Source: JABDMH01 sp965223215
GTDB lineage: Bacteria; Bacteroidota; Bacteroidia; Chitinophagales; Saprospiraceae
Length of the DNA stretch: 64,000 bases
Direction: 5' to 3'
Assembly (NCBI GenBank): GCA_965223215.1
Contig: CBDCVZ010000010.1
Coordinates: forward strand, 620,001 to 684,000
A program made the position numbers and the translations under genes. Positions 8,822-17,947 of this stretch are shown here, one piece after another. The notes under the pieces were generated by a model. It was not told the DNA's origin, ran no database searches, and was given only the letters and a program-made list of their open reading frames with translations. Within the stretch, counting starts at the first letter, position 1. The number at the start of each line of letters is the position of its first letter.

Positions 8822-9757
8822 TCATTGAAAATAGACTTCTGTCACTTTGAAGTGGACATTTCCAAATGCTGTTGAAAGTTCATCGATGTGATCAATGACC
8901 TCGTCCTCTTTTGAAAAAAGTTGAAATTGCGCACACTTTTGAATCGTGTTGTTCGCTTCTTCTGCTACAAGTTGATAATCGTGTGGTCGCACACTAATTC
9001 CCTCGAGATGTTCTATAATCCTCAAGCAGGTAAAATGTATTGATCTCGGAAAAATCGGATTTGATAAGATGATCTCAAATATGCTGGCACTTGACATCTT
9101 GCCCTGGTAATAGGTGGTATGAACATCAAATGCTTCCAGCGATTTCAGCATGGTGGTCCATTGATACTGCATCAGTGCACGATTGACACCATTGTCACTT
9201 AATATCGCGCAGTCTGAAATCTTGCTCTTCAAAATGCGCAACACTTGAAATCCTCGCTCGACAAAAAGTCCGGCACATAAAAAATGCCAGGTATCATTGT
9301 GTAGGAGGGTGTTTCGAATGTTCGATTTAATAACTGCAATGTTGGCATTAATCTGTTCAGAAAAATGATAAATATCGGATGAGTTGAAGGGTGTCTCTTT
9401 TCTACTCTTACAGTACAAGTATAATTTATTGATGGCCTCCCACAGTTCAGTAGATATTTTATTTCTGATACTTCTGGCGTTTTCTCTGGCATTGCGAACA
9501 ACGGAGAAAATACTGTTTGGATTATTGCTATCAAAGATGACCCATTGCCAGACTTCTTGTTCCTTCAGATCATGGCCCTGTAATGGAGACTCTGAACCAG
9601 ACATGAAAATAATGGATCGAAGAGTGAAATCTCTGTTTTGAAACATGGGTGCCTCGAGGGTCGAGAAGTATTGCACCTTTAAATAACGTGAACAGTGCTC
9701 ACCCCGCTCAATATTGCGACCAATCCAGTAAAGATTTTCTGCTACTCTTGCTAACAT
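8822..9757 (-). CDS. Alpha-E domain protein (DUF403)
   Basis: A 311-residue, largely helical protein with the family's N-terminal signature: MLARVAENLYWIGRNIERGE, followed by a second conserved ERGFQVLRILKS stretch near residue 170. Alpha-E proteins occur almost only beside circularly permuted ATP-grasp ligases, Anbu and transglutaminases. The domain has no known catalytic activity and may be a scaffold or substrate-binding partner of the ligase. It starts 11 bases after the ATP-grasp gene, so translational coupling is likely. Confidence 0.9.
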   Translation of the reverse strand: MLARVAENLYWIGRNIERGEHCSRYLKVQYFSTLEAPMFQNRDFTLRSIIFMSGSESPLQGHDLKEQEVWQWVIFDSNNPNSIFSVVRNARENARSIRNKISTELWEAINKLYLYCKSRKETPFNSSDIYHFSEQINANIAVIKSNIRNTLLHNDTWHFLCAGLFVERGFQVLRILKSKISDCAILSDNGVNRALMQYQWTTMLKSLEAFDVHTTYYQGKMSSASIFEIILSNPIFPRSIHFTCLRIIEHLEGISVRPHDYQLVAEEANNTIQKCAQFQLFSKEDEVIDHIDELSTAFGNVHFKVTEVYFQ

Positions 9758-9768
9758 CTTGCTGATTT

Positions 9769-11238
9769 CTATTTAAGGATCCAGGTATCTTTAGATCCTC
9801 CTCCCTGTGATGAATTGACGATTAAGCTACCCTTGATTAGGGCAGTCCTGGTCAGGCCTCCCGGTAGTACAAATGGCTCGCCACCACCTAAAATGGTGAA
9901 GGTTCGGAGGTCGATGTGACGCGGTTGCAGAGATTCTTCTTCTTCAATAAATGTACTGTGCATGCTCAAATGCATTTTCGGCTGGGCAATGTAACCACGC
10001 GGATTGGCTTTTATCTGGGCTCGCAGTTTTTCAGCTTCCTCCTTAGTTAAGGTGTCCCCGATACAAACACCGTAGCCACCAGACATGTCTACAGGTTTAA
10101 TCACCAGCTCCTGCAAATGCTCTAATACGTGTTGCAATTCACTCGGGCGATCACAGATATAAGTGGGAACGTTAGGTATAATAGGATCCTCATCCAAGTA
10201 ATATTTGATCATTTCCGGCACGTAGGCACAGGTGGCTTTGTCATCTGAAATGCCAGTGCCGGGAGCATTTACGATCGTCACATTCCCCTTTTGATAAGCA
10301 TTAAATAATCCACGCACACCAAGCATACTCTCTGGATTGAAAACATCAGGATCGAGAAAATCGTCGTCTATTCGTCGGTAAATGACGTCTACCTGAATTT
10401 TGTCGCCGATGGTTTTTAAATATACCTTTTCGTCCTCCACAACCAGGTCCCTTCCCTCCACCAACTCAATACCCATTTTTTGTGCGAGATAGGTATGTTC
10501 AAAGTATGCAGAGTTATACGCACCTGGTGTCAGTAATACACAAAAAATATCGCCCAACGGCTTGCCCGAAACGGTCCATAGTGCTTGAAGTAGTTTTTCG
10601 GCATACGATGCAACTGGTTCAATTGAAAAGAAATTGAATAACTGCGGGAGCACCCTGGTCATCGTCACGCGATTTGTCAAAACGTAACTCACTCCCGATG
10701 GATTTCTCAGATTATCCTCCAGGACATAAAATTGACCATCTGAATGTCTGATCAAATCGGTCCCGCATATGTGGCAATAAATATCCTCTCTAGGCTGAAA
10801 ATCCACCATGCCTCGACAAAAATGCTTGGAACTGTCGACCAGCGACTGAGGAAAAACTTTGTCTTTTATTATTTTTTTATCACTATAGATGTCACCGATA
10901 AATCTATTCAGGGCAACATTTCGCTGGATGACCCCTCGCGAAATCATATCCCATTCTTCTCCTTGTATGATCCTTGGGATTAAGTCGAAGGGAAATATTT
11001 GTTCAACACTCTCGGCCTGATTGTAGAGTGCATAGGTCACACCTTGATTTAAGAAAGAGATTTTTGCAGCTTCGTTAAGACCAGAAAAAGTTTTTAGATC
11101 AATCTCCTTAAGAATATCAAAGAAAGCGCTGTATGATCCAGATCCGTTGGCTAGGTCAACCATCACTTCATCATACATCAGTGAGGGAACCGAATATTGA
11201 GGTAATGAAAATCGTGTTGGTTGGTTTGAATTGGACAT
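9769..11238 (-). CDS. Circularly permuted ATP-grasp ligase (type 2; DUF404/DUF407)
   Basis: A 489-residue member of the circularly permuted ATP-grasp family found with Alpha-E proteins. Visible landmarks are RPxxxIIQGEEW-like text (LIPRIIQGEEWDMISRGV), HICGTDLIRHSDGQFYVLEDN, the nucleotide-binding loop VIKPVDMSGGYGVCIG near residue 375, and the family's C-terminal block NSSQGGGSKDTWILK. ATP-grasp ligases activate a carboxylate as an acyl phosphate and join it to an amine, so an ATP-dependent amide or peptide ligase is expected; the substrate is unknown. It is the first gene of the minus-strand run and faces the transglutaminase/DUF2126 gene across a 487-base divergent region. Confidence 0.92.
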   Translation of the reverse strand: MSNSNQPTRFSLPQYSVPSLMYDEVMVDLANGSGSYSAFFDILKEIDLKTFSGLNEAAKISFLNQGVTYALYNQAESVEQIFPFDLIPRIIQGEEWDMISRGVIQRNVALNRFIGDIYSDKKIIKDKVFPQSLVDSSKHFCRGMVDFQPREDIYCHICGTDLIRHSDGQFYVLEDNLRNPSGVSYVLTNRVTMTRVLPQLFNFFSIEPVASYAEKLLQALWTVSGKPLGDIFCVLLTPGAYNSAYFEHTYLAQKMGIELVEGRDLVVEDEKVYLKTIGDKIQVDVIYRRIDDDFLDPDVFNPESMLGVRGLFNAYQKGNVTIVNAPGTGISDDKATCAYVPEMIKYYLDEDPIIPNVPTYICDRPSELQHVLEHLQELVIKPVDMSGGYGVCIGDTLTKEEAEKLRAQIKANPRGYIAQPKMHLSMHSTFIEEEESLQPRHIDLRTFTILGGGEPFVLPGGLTRTALIKGSLIVNSSQGGGSKDTWILK

Positions 11239-11314
11239 CTAAAGAAGATAAGCAAAAAATAACAACATATTAATCACCAATCATCGCTCAAGATACACAT
11301 TGACAGATGCTGCG

Positions 11315-11331
11315 ATTGGTTTCAAACCAAT
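11315..11331. promoter_or_regulatory. Perfect 17-base palindrome, candidate operator
   Basis: ATTGGTTT at 11315-11322, a central C, then AAACCAAT at 11324-11331. It lies 77 bases upstream of the ATP-grasp start on the minus strand and is not followed by a T-run, so a protein-binding site is more likely than a terminator. The regulator is unknown. Confidence 0.45.
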
Positions 11332-11609
11332 TTGATTTTTGGAAAATCCTTCTTTTTGTGTTACCCAAAATGGTCAGCGGAGGATCGGTCGATGATTTAT
11401 TGGAAGCACCTAGGTCTTGCAACTCACCTCTAGTTCACATTGGCAACTTCAGAGGCCCCTGATTATCTAAGTCTGGACTCCTTTTTAGAAACCAATGGGA
11501 TCTGGTTCATTATTGTATCGGCGAACTTTTCTAGAGGTGAGATTTTGTGTCGTCCAACCAAAACCGGAGTATGGTCGATGCCAATCCCCCAAGGAATTTT
11601 GGTCAGAAT

Positions 11610-11617
11610 TACTTTTG
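11610..11617 (+). promoter_or_regulatory. Candidate -7 promoter element for the transglutaminase/DUF2126 gene
   Basis: TACTTTTG matches TAnnTTTG exactly, 109 bases upstream of the start at 11726. No -33 element is evident, so this is a motif match only. Confidence 0.3.
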
Positions 11618-11725
11618 AGATTAACGAGATTACAGCGTGAATTCTTCATCAATTTGCCGAACTTGCTTTAGTGAGCAGTAATCCTGATGACGAGTTAGGC
11701 CCAACCTTAAGAAAAGAAAAATAGA

Positions 11726-14700
11726 TTGATGGGAACACAAGTAGCCATAACACATATTAATCACTACAAGTATTCCCGCTCCATCAAAGTTTGGCCACAG
11801 ATCGTTCGACTCAGGCCAGCTCCACATGCCAGAACGAAAATCACGGCGTATTCTTTGAAAATTAGCCCCAAGGAACACTTTATCAATTGGATGCAAGATC
11901 CGTTTGGAAATTACCAGGCCCGAATTGCCTTTCCTGATTTGACGGATGAATTTAAGATCCAGGTAGAACTAATCGCCGACCTGGTTGCATTTAATCCCTT
12001 TGATTTCTTTTTGGATGAAGCTGCCGAGAAATTTCCGTTTGAGTATGATGAGCAATTGCAGAGGGATCTGCAGCCTTACTTAAAGATTGATGAAAGCGGT
12101 CCTGAATTAGATCGATTGGTTGAAACTTGCCGGTCATTTATGGGCAGCAACACCGTCGATTTCTTGGTAGAAGTAAATCGTAAAGTGTTTGAGGCAATCA
12201 GCTATACCATCAGAATGGAAGCTGGAGTGCTCAGTTGTGAACAATCTCTTAGTCAAAAAAAGGGGTCGTGCCGAGATTCTGCGTGGGTATTGGTGCAGTT
12301 ATTTCGTCATTTTAATCTAGCGGCCCGCTTTGTGTCAGGTTATCTTATTCAACTCAAACCTGACCAACCATCCAAGAAAGGTCCTACCGGAGCCACCGAG
12401 GACTTCACTGATTTGCACGCTTGGGCAGAAGTGTTTATTCCGGGAGCCGGCTGGATCGGATTGGATGCGACCAGCGGTCTTCTGGCTGGTGAGGGGCATA
12501 TTCCCCTGGCCTGTACACCGCATCACACCAGCGCAGCTCCAGTTACTGGATTGATCGAAAAAGTTGAATCTACCTTTCACTTTTCTAATCAGGTGGAGCG
12601 AATCGATGAGCATGCCAGACCCAGCAAGCCATACACCATTGATCAGTGGCAACAAATTGTTGCTTTGGGTCACAAGGTTGACGCAGGTTTAGTTCATCAT
12701 GATGTACGTTTGACCATGGGTGGTGAACCAACTTTTATATCCGAAACGGATATGGAATCATCTCAATGGAATACCAAGGCAGATGGTAAAGAAAAAAGAA
12801 CCCTGGCACTAGCCTTATCTCACCAATTGAAAGAGGAGTTTGGAAAGCTAGGAATTATTCATTTTGGTCAAGGAAAATGGTATCCGGGTGAGCCCATCCC
12901 ACGTTGGCAATATAGTCTGTATTGGCGAAAAGATGGCCAACCACTCTGGACTCAGCAAAAGTATTTGGCTGACCCAACTCAACGCGGTCTAGCCAAAGCA
13001 CAAGACCTTACGCGATTGATGACTGATCTGGCAAAGGTGCTGAAAGTAGATCCCAGTTGCATCTTGCCAGCATACGAAGACCGCTATTATTATTTGTGGC
13101 AAGAACACAATCTACCGCACGACTTTGTTTCCAGCGACGATACGAATATTGAGCGGAAGACCTTGCTCGAGCTCTTGAAAAATGACATTACCGAACCGGT
13201 GGGTATGGTGCTTCCATTACGTTGGAACATTGCGCGGGAACATTGGGAGTCATGTCGGTGGTCATTCGAACGTGACCATCTTTTCCTGATTCCCGGTAAT
13301 TCACAAATTGGATTGCGGTTACCCCTAGACCGGCTTGCAAAAGTGAGTGAAGATGTTGTGATTCCATCAGATCACTTTGATCGGAGCGATACCCTACTTG
13401 AACAGAATGAAATTGGAGACCTACTCAAGACCGATGATTCTGAAATGCATGTAGTTGAGTCAAACTTTAAGACCAGCCTATGTGCCCAGATCAGAGATGG
13501 CAACATCTGTATTTTTCTGCCACCATTGGATCACTTTAATGAATTTGTGATCTTACTGGCTGCACTCGAAAGTTCCTGTAACAGACTCAACTTACAGATT
13601 GTCTTAGAAGGTTACCAGCCACCCTACCACCCCAGTGTTGAAAAACTCGTGGTGGCTCCAGATCCCGGTGTCATCGAAGTCAACGTACATCCAGCTCATA
13701 ATTGGTCCGAATTACTAGCCATTTACGAAGTGCTTTTTCATCATGCGGCAGAGGTAGGATTGGGCACAAATAAATTTATGTTGGATGGGAAACACACTGG
13801 CACCGGTGGTGGAAATCACATTACTTTAGGCGGAAAATCTCCCGCCGACAGCCCATTGTTGAGGCGACCTGATTTATTGCGATCCATGCTCTCCTTCTGG
13901 CAAAACCATCCCGGCCTTTCATACCTATTTTCGTCGACATTTATTGGACCCACCAGCCAGGCGCCCAGAGTCGATGAAGGCCGACCAGAAAACATTTATG
14001 AATTAGAAATTGCCTTTGCAGAACTCGAAAATCACGCGAATCCTCCCTTTTATTTAGTAGATCGGCTCTTTCGAAATCTACTCACGGATCTCATGGGCAA
14101 CACCCATCGGGCCGAGTTTTGTATCGATAAGCTTTACAGTCCGGATTCTATGTCTGGCCGGCTTGGAATCCTTGAATTGAGAGCATTCGATATGCCACCG
14201 CATAAGGAAATGTGCTTAGTACAGCTGTTGTTAATTCGGGCACTGGTCTTGTCCTTTTGGCAAGAGCCCTACCGTCAGAAACTGATCAATTGGGGTACAG
14301 ATCTGCACAATCGATTTATGTTGCCCTATTATGTGGAAGAGGATATGAAAGAAGTGGTGCAATACCTGAGAGACCGAGGAGTAGCTTTTGACATTTCATG
14401 GCTAGAGGCCTTTCTTTCTTTTCGATTTCCAGAGATTGGATCCGTGACGATTAATGGGATCAAGCTATCGCTGCATTCAGCCTTGGAACCCTGGATTGTC
14501 CTTGGTGAAGAAATGGCGACCACCGGCACAGCTAGGTATGTCGATTCTTCGGTCGAACGATTGCAGGTCATGGTTGAGGATTTCAACCCAAATCGATACG
14601 CAATCTTATGCAACAATATTGAGGTACCTCTCAGCGAAACCAAATTCAAGGGCAAGTTTGTTGCGGGCGTTCGTTATAAGGCTTGGGCCCCGCCCTCCGC

Positions 14701-15040
14701 CTTACATCCAACCATTGGTGTAAATAGTCCGCTTGTTTTTGACATCTATGACCGGTGGAATGAACGTTCCCTTGGAGGATGCACTTACCATGTCATGCAT
14801 CCCGGCGGAAGAAACTATGAAACATACCCAGTGAATAGTCTGGAGGCAGAAAGTAGGAGGGTCTCGAGGTTTCAGGACTTTAATCACAGTCCCAAAGCCG
14901 ATGTCAAGATTGCCAGTCAGCAAGATGGCAATGCCACGGTTTCTTTTACAGAGCATCACATTGTTAAAGAGTCACTGGTGCCAAGGAAAATCGCTCCCAG
15001 CGGCGCTTATCCACATACCCTGGATTTGCGAAAGTCGTGA
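11726..15040 (+). CDS. Transglutaminase-like / DUF2126 (glutamine-synthetase-like ligase) fusion
   Basis: An 1104-residue cytoplasmic fusion. Residues about 6-80 form the bacterial transglutaminase N-terminal domain (THINHYKYSRSIKVWPQIVRLRP, broken here only for space: the motif is TH..HY.YS....WPQ..RLRP). The transglutaminase-like core has the triad Cys181 (KKGSCRDSAW), His230 (DLHAWAEVF) and Asp246 (GWIGLDATSG). From about residue 300 to the end it is DUF2126 (COG4196), proposed to be a circularly permuted glutamine-synthetase-like amidoligase, with MGGEPTF, GQGKWYPGEP.PRW and GTGGGNHITLGG blocks. The full architecture matches the long form of this family. Together with the ATP-grasp ligase, Alpha-E and Anbu opposite, it completes the predicted peptide-ligation/tagging set. 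Whether the transglutaminase domain hydrolyses or transfers amides is not known. Confidence 0.92.
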   Translation: MMGTQVAITHINHYKYSRSIKVWPQIVRLRPAPHARTKITAYSLKISPKEHFINWMQDPFGNYQARIAFPDLTDEFKIQVELIADLVAFNPFDFFLDEAAEKFPFEYDEQLQRDLQPYLKIDESGPELDRLVETCRSFMGSNTVDFLVEVNRKVFEAISYTIRMEAGVLSCEQSLSQKKGSCRDSAWVLVQLFRHFNLAARFVSGYLIQLKPDQPSKKGPTGATEDFTDLHAWAEVFIPGAGWIGLDATSGLLAGEGHIPLACTPHHTSAAPVTGLIEKVESTFHFSNQVERIDEHARPSKPYTIDQWQQIVALGHKVDAGLVHHDVRLTMGGEPTFISETDMESSQWNTKADGKEKRTLALALSHQLKEEFGKLGIIHFGQGKWYPGEPIPRWQYSLYWRKDGQPLWTQQKYLADPTQRGLAKAQDLTRLMTDLAKVLKVDPSCILPAYEDRYYYLWQEHNLPHDFVSSDDTNIERKTLLELLKNDITEPVGMVLPLRWNIAREHWESCRWSFERDHLFLIPGNSQIGLRLPLDRLAKVSEDVVIPSDHFDRSDTLLEQNEIGDLLKTDDSEMHVVESNFKTSLCAQIRDGNICIFLPPLDHFNEFVILLAALESSCNRLNLQIVLEGYQPPYHPSVEKLVVAPDPGVIEVNVHPAHNWSELLAIYEVLFHHAAEVGLGTNKFMLDGKHTGTGGGNHITLGGKSPADSPLLRRPDLLRSMLSFWQNHPGLSYLFSSTFIGPTSQAPRVDEGRPENIYELEIAFAELENHANPPFYLVDRLFRNLLTDLMGNTHRAEFCIDKLYSPDSMSGRLGILELRAFDMPPHKEMCLVQLLLIRALVLSFWQEPYRQKLINWGTDLHNRFMLPYYVEEDMKEVVQYLRDRGVAFDISWLEAFLSFRFPEIGSVTINGIKLSLHSALEPWIVLGEEMATTGTARYVDSSVERLQVMVEDFNPNRYAILCNNIEVPLSETKFKGKFVAGVRYKAWAPPSALHPTIGVNSPLVFDIYDRWNERSLGGCTYHVMHPGGRNYETYPVNSLEAESRRVSRFQDFNHSPKADVKIASQQDGNATVSFTEHHIVKESLVPRKIAPSGAYPHTLDLRKS

Positions 15041-15061
15041 CATCAATGCCAAAACCCAAGA

Positions 15062-16930
15062 TTATTGTTTCGGACTCAATCTTACTTTAATAACTTCGTC
15101 ATCGGCCAATAAGTAGGCGGGTAATCTGAGTTCTATTCGCTTGAGACCTTCCATTTTCCGATCCAGGGCCAAGGGTGGTGGATCTAAGGAAATAACCGAG
15201 GGGGTGAGTTCGGGGTGGGAGAGCAGTGTTACAGTAAGTTGTTTTCCGTCTTGAGATAGGGTGGCTCCACCTTTGAAAATATCCACCTCGGCGGCGGTCA
15301 TTAATTGCCAGGTAACGTTTTCAGTATTTTCATTTTTTAGAATGCGATCTTCAATGACCAACGCATCTGCACCCATTTTCTTAAACGTCCTCTTGGCATC
15401 GTCAAGCAAATTACCAAAAGCGGGGGTGAGGTCAAACGTGGCTTCCGGATTTTCTTGGTCCTGAAAGTCAACCAAACGGCTCATCCCATCCACGATGTGC
15501 AGCTCGTCGTTCACGGTAAGGGTGCTGTGACCATAATTATTTTTTGTGAGTAATGTCCAGCGTTCACAATCTTGACATCTACCCCAGAGATTGAATCCAG
15601 TCTTTTCCAATTCATGGTAGGGTTGGTTACCGGGATCGATCACCCAACGCACACCATTTAGTTCAAAAATAAACGATCCTCCATCCATATTGCCGTGATT
15701 TACCGTGCCTCGTCCGCCCTTGCCACCAAAGTAAAAAGACTCACGACCTTGTTGGTTGCTGGTGAAGATGACAATCGGGTTGGATCCTTCACCTTTCCAG
15801 GCGGTGGGCATTTGTCTCGTCTCTCTGGGTTCGAATTGGGAGACCCAGACCAATGCAGGTCCGGCGATGCGTGATAGTTTTTGCATCGATTTTGCGTCGT
15901 TCAAAAAGCGTTCCTTTTCAAAATAACGTGCATTTCCGGTGTGTTTGGCAAACCATGCCAACGTGATATCGGGATTCTGAGATCGTCGATCTCCACAGTC
16001 AGCAAAATTATAATACATACCAGAGGGGGTATTGGCCAAAACCCGAAAATCAGCACTCTCGAGAAAGGCAGGATAGTCTGCCAGACCAAAATCAGTGCCG
16101 AATGCAGATTCAAACATGGCTATCGTCAGTACTGTAAAACTGGTGCCATAGCCCCAATAGGTCGAACCTTCCGGATACACTCCGTCGGGCCCATATTCTT
16201 CCATGGCATGAGGAATGCCCTCAATGGCCCGATGAATCGTTTTGGCTGCCAGCTCAGGATCTTTGTCAACTATCACCAACGATGCCGCAATCATTCCCGC
16301 ATGGCACACTTGGTTCCAATTGTTATTGCCGTTGATCCATCCAACATTTCCTTTTTTATTGTAGCTGGGCTTAATGCCCTTGGTGATCAAATTTTCTTTG
16401 ACCAGAGCAAGCGTAGTTTTGGGTAGTTCATCGCCCACCCAATCAATGGCCAATGCCAGGGCAAGTGACATCTCGGCCACGTCCAAATAGTGCGACGGAT
16501 TCCAATCTGAAAAATTGCAAATGGCGAGCAACTCCTGATCAATTCTTTGCAACACTTCCTTATCCTTATCGACCGTATAAACCATTCCCAAAACACCCAT
16601 GCGATACAGCATCTCACGGGAGGTACTTAAAAGTCTTCTACCGATTTTCTTTCGAGTTAAGAAAGGCTCCTCCATGATCTGCTGTGCGTTGAGCTTAATG
16701 GCTGCATAGTAGTTCATGACAACGGGATCCGTCTTGGTTTTTTGCTGGAGTTCTTTCTTGATTTCTTTCGTCAAGATTAAATAAGGTCCCTTCTTGGGAA
16801 GATTCTTTTTGAGATAATCTACCGTAATGGGATTCTTCAGCTTGATCGGATCTGGATCGGATTTGTCGTGCTGAGAAGTGCCAAAGGGCAACAATGGGAT
16901 CAGAAGAAATAAAGGAAATAGATATTTCAT
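15062..16930 (-). CDS. Secreted heparinase II/III-like polysaccharide lyase
   Basis: A 622-residue exported protein (signal peptide LFPLFLLIPLLPFGTS) with the two-part layout of heparinase II/III-like lyases: an alpha-helical toroid (residues about 90-370, with NFSDWNPSHYLDVAEMSLAL, NNNWNQVCHAGM and DGVYPEGSTYWGYG) and a C-terminal beta-sandwich (about 380-615, with GGRGTVNHGNMDGGSF and the WGRCQDCERWTLLTKNNYGHST region). The family cleaves uronic-acid-containing polysaccharides by beta-elimination using conserved Tyr/His residues of the kind seen in the WNQVCH and YWGYG blocks; substrates vary (heparan sulfate, alginate, others) and cannot be fixed here. It is convergent with the DUF2126 gene with a 21-base gap. 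No SusCD pair is adjacent on this side, though the sulfatases upstream and the locus downstream are within reach. Confidence 0.82.
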   Translation of the reverse strand: MKYLFPLFLLIPLLPFGTSQHDKSDPDPIKLKNPITVDYLKKNLPKKGPYLILTKEIKKELQQKTKTDPVVMNYYAAIKLNAQQIMEEPFLTRKKIGRRLLSTSREMLYRMGVLGMVYTVDKDKEVLQRIDQELLAICNFSDWNPSHYLDVAEMSLALALAIDWVGDELPKTTLALVKENLITKGIKPSYNKKGNVGWINGNNNWNQVCHAGMIAASLVIVDKDPELAAKTIHRAIEGIPHAMEEYGPDGVYPEGSTYWGYGTSFTVLTIAMFESAFGTDFGLADYPAFLESADFRVLANTPSGMYYNFADCGDRRSQNPDITLAWFAKHTGNARYFEKERFLNDAKSMQKLSRIAGPALVWVSQFEPRETRQMPTAWKGEGSNPIVIFTSNQQGRESFYFGGKGGRGTVNHGNMDGGSFIFELNGVRWVIDPGNQPYHELEKTGFNLWGRCQDCERWTLLTKNNYGHSTLTVNDELHIVDGMSRLVDFQDQENPEATFDLTPAFGNLLDDAKRTFKKMGADALVIEDRILKNENTENVTWQLMTAAEVDIFKGGATLSQDGKQLTVTLLSHPELTPSVISLDPPPLALDRKMEGLKRIELRLPAYLLADDEVIKVRLSPKQ

Positions 16931-17066
16931 AATTGGTAGTTAATTACGATTGTGAGGGTGATTCCACAAGTGGATATCGGTTCCAGGTTAACGGGTGTCG
17001 TGACAGATGCTTACCAGACCGACATTGATAACCGCTTATGTAAACATCGTGGTGCACTGGCCTTTC

Positions 17067-17888
17067 CTATTTAAGTCTTTTACCATCAAAAAACTCTGTC
17101 ATGACATTTATAAACACACTCGACCAAATTGAGTCTTCTTTGTTATGGACAAAAGGCAAATGCCCGCCATTTGGAATAACCCATAAATAAGAATTAGGAA
17201 TGCTTTTATATAAAATTGTCGGTATTTCTAAGGAAAAATGGTTGTCTCTATCTCCATGAATAATTAATGTTGGACATTTTATTCTTGAGAGATAAGGTGG
17301 TGTAAAATTCATATCATCATAGCTTGATAATTCTCGAAATAATTTTAGTACAGCTCGTGCTTGTTTTTCGCCGTTGGGTTGGTACCGAAGAATTTCACTC
17401 TTCCAGCCTGAATTGATAGTCTCGAAGGTGGCATTTTGAGCATTAGTTCTTGATGAAACAGGAAAATACGGAGTAGCTCCAACTAAAATCATTGATTCAA
17501 CTCTTGAAGTATCCATTGTAGTCATATGCAAAAGCGTCATACCACCAGAACTTGTTCCTATAGCCCTAAATTTCTTAATACCTAGCGCATCCATTAGTCC
17601 GAACATGTCTTGAGCCGAGTCATCATGACGAAATTGTGATGATGGGATTTCGGAGTAACCATGACCTCTCAAATCCGGAATTATATACCGATATTCTTTT
17701 GGTAAGTCTGCCAACCAAGGTATCCACATCTTGTGACTTGCTGTAAAATTGTGCAGCAGCAAGACAGGTTCACCTTGACCATAAGCAACATAGTGAATGC
17801 TCGTACCATTTACCTCTGCAAATTTCGATTCTTGGCTATAAGCCATTATCGATACTCCAAAGCATATTATTGCAAATATTTTTTTCAT
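17067..17888 (-). CDS. Exported alpha/beta hydrolase, AT-rich
   Basis: An alpha/beta-fold hydrolase of about 273 residues. The start at 17888 is preferred because it gives a clean signal peptide (MKKIFAIICFGVSIMAYSQ); a longer version from 17951 would add 21 residues and overlap the upstream gene. The oxyanion region LLLHNFTASHKMW, nucleophile elbow GTSSGG, acid HGDRDNHF and histidine NGGHLPFVHN are all visible, giving a Ser-Asp-His triad. It is probably a periplasmic esterase or lactonase-like enzyme; the substrate is unknown. Its base composition stands out: 60-base blocks between 17161 and 17340 have about 30-32% G+C against roughly 43-48% in neighbours, which suggests recent acquisition. 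Confidence 0.85.
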   Translation of the reverse strand: MKKIFAIICFGVSIMAYSQESKFAEVNGTSIHYVAYGQGEPVLLLHNFTASHKMWIPWLADLPKEYRYIIPDLRGHGYSEIPSSQFRHDDSAQDMFGLMDALGIKKFRAIGTSSGGMTLLHMTTMDTSRVESMILVGATPYFPVSSRTNAQNATFETINSGWKSEILRYQPNGEKQARAVLKLFRELSSYDDMNFTPPYLSRIKCPTLIIHGDRDNHFSLEIPTILYKSIPNSYLWVIPNGGHLPFVHNKEDSIWSSVFINVMTEFFDGKRLK

Positions 17889-17947
17889 AACCGGACAACT
17901 AATGTTATTACTTCTGATGATCCACAACTTATCGCTTCGGAACATCA

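Larger units (their letters stand above)
11239..11725. promoter_or_regulatory. Divergent promoter region of the Anbu locus
   Basis: This 487-base gap separates the two divergent halves of the Anbu locus. It contains a perfect 17-base palindrome at 11315-11331 and a TACTTTTG match to the -7 consensus at 11610-11617 on the plus strand. Small open frames here have no recognisable protein features and I regard them as chance. The length suggests that both transcription units are controlled from here. Confidence 0.55.

Noticed and set aside
11440..11640. 66-codon frame in the Anbu divergent region
   Set aside because: No recognisable domain, signal or supporting context; it lies in what should be a promoter region.
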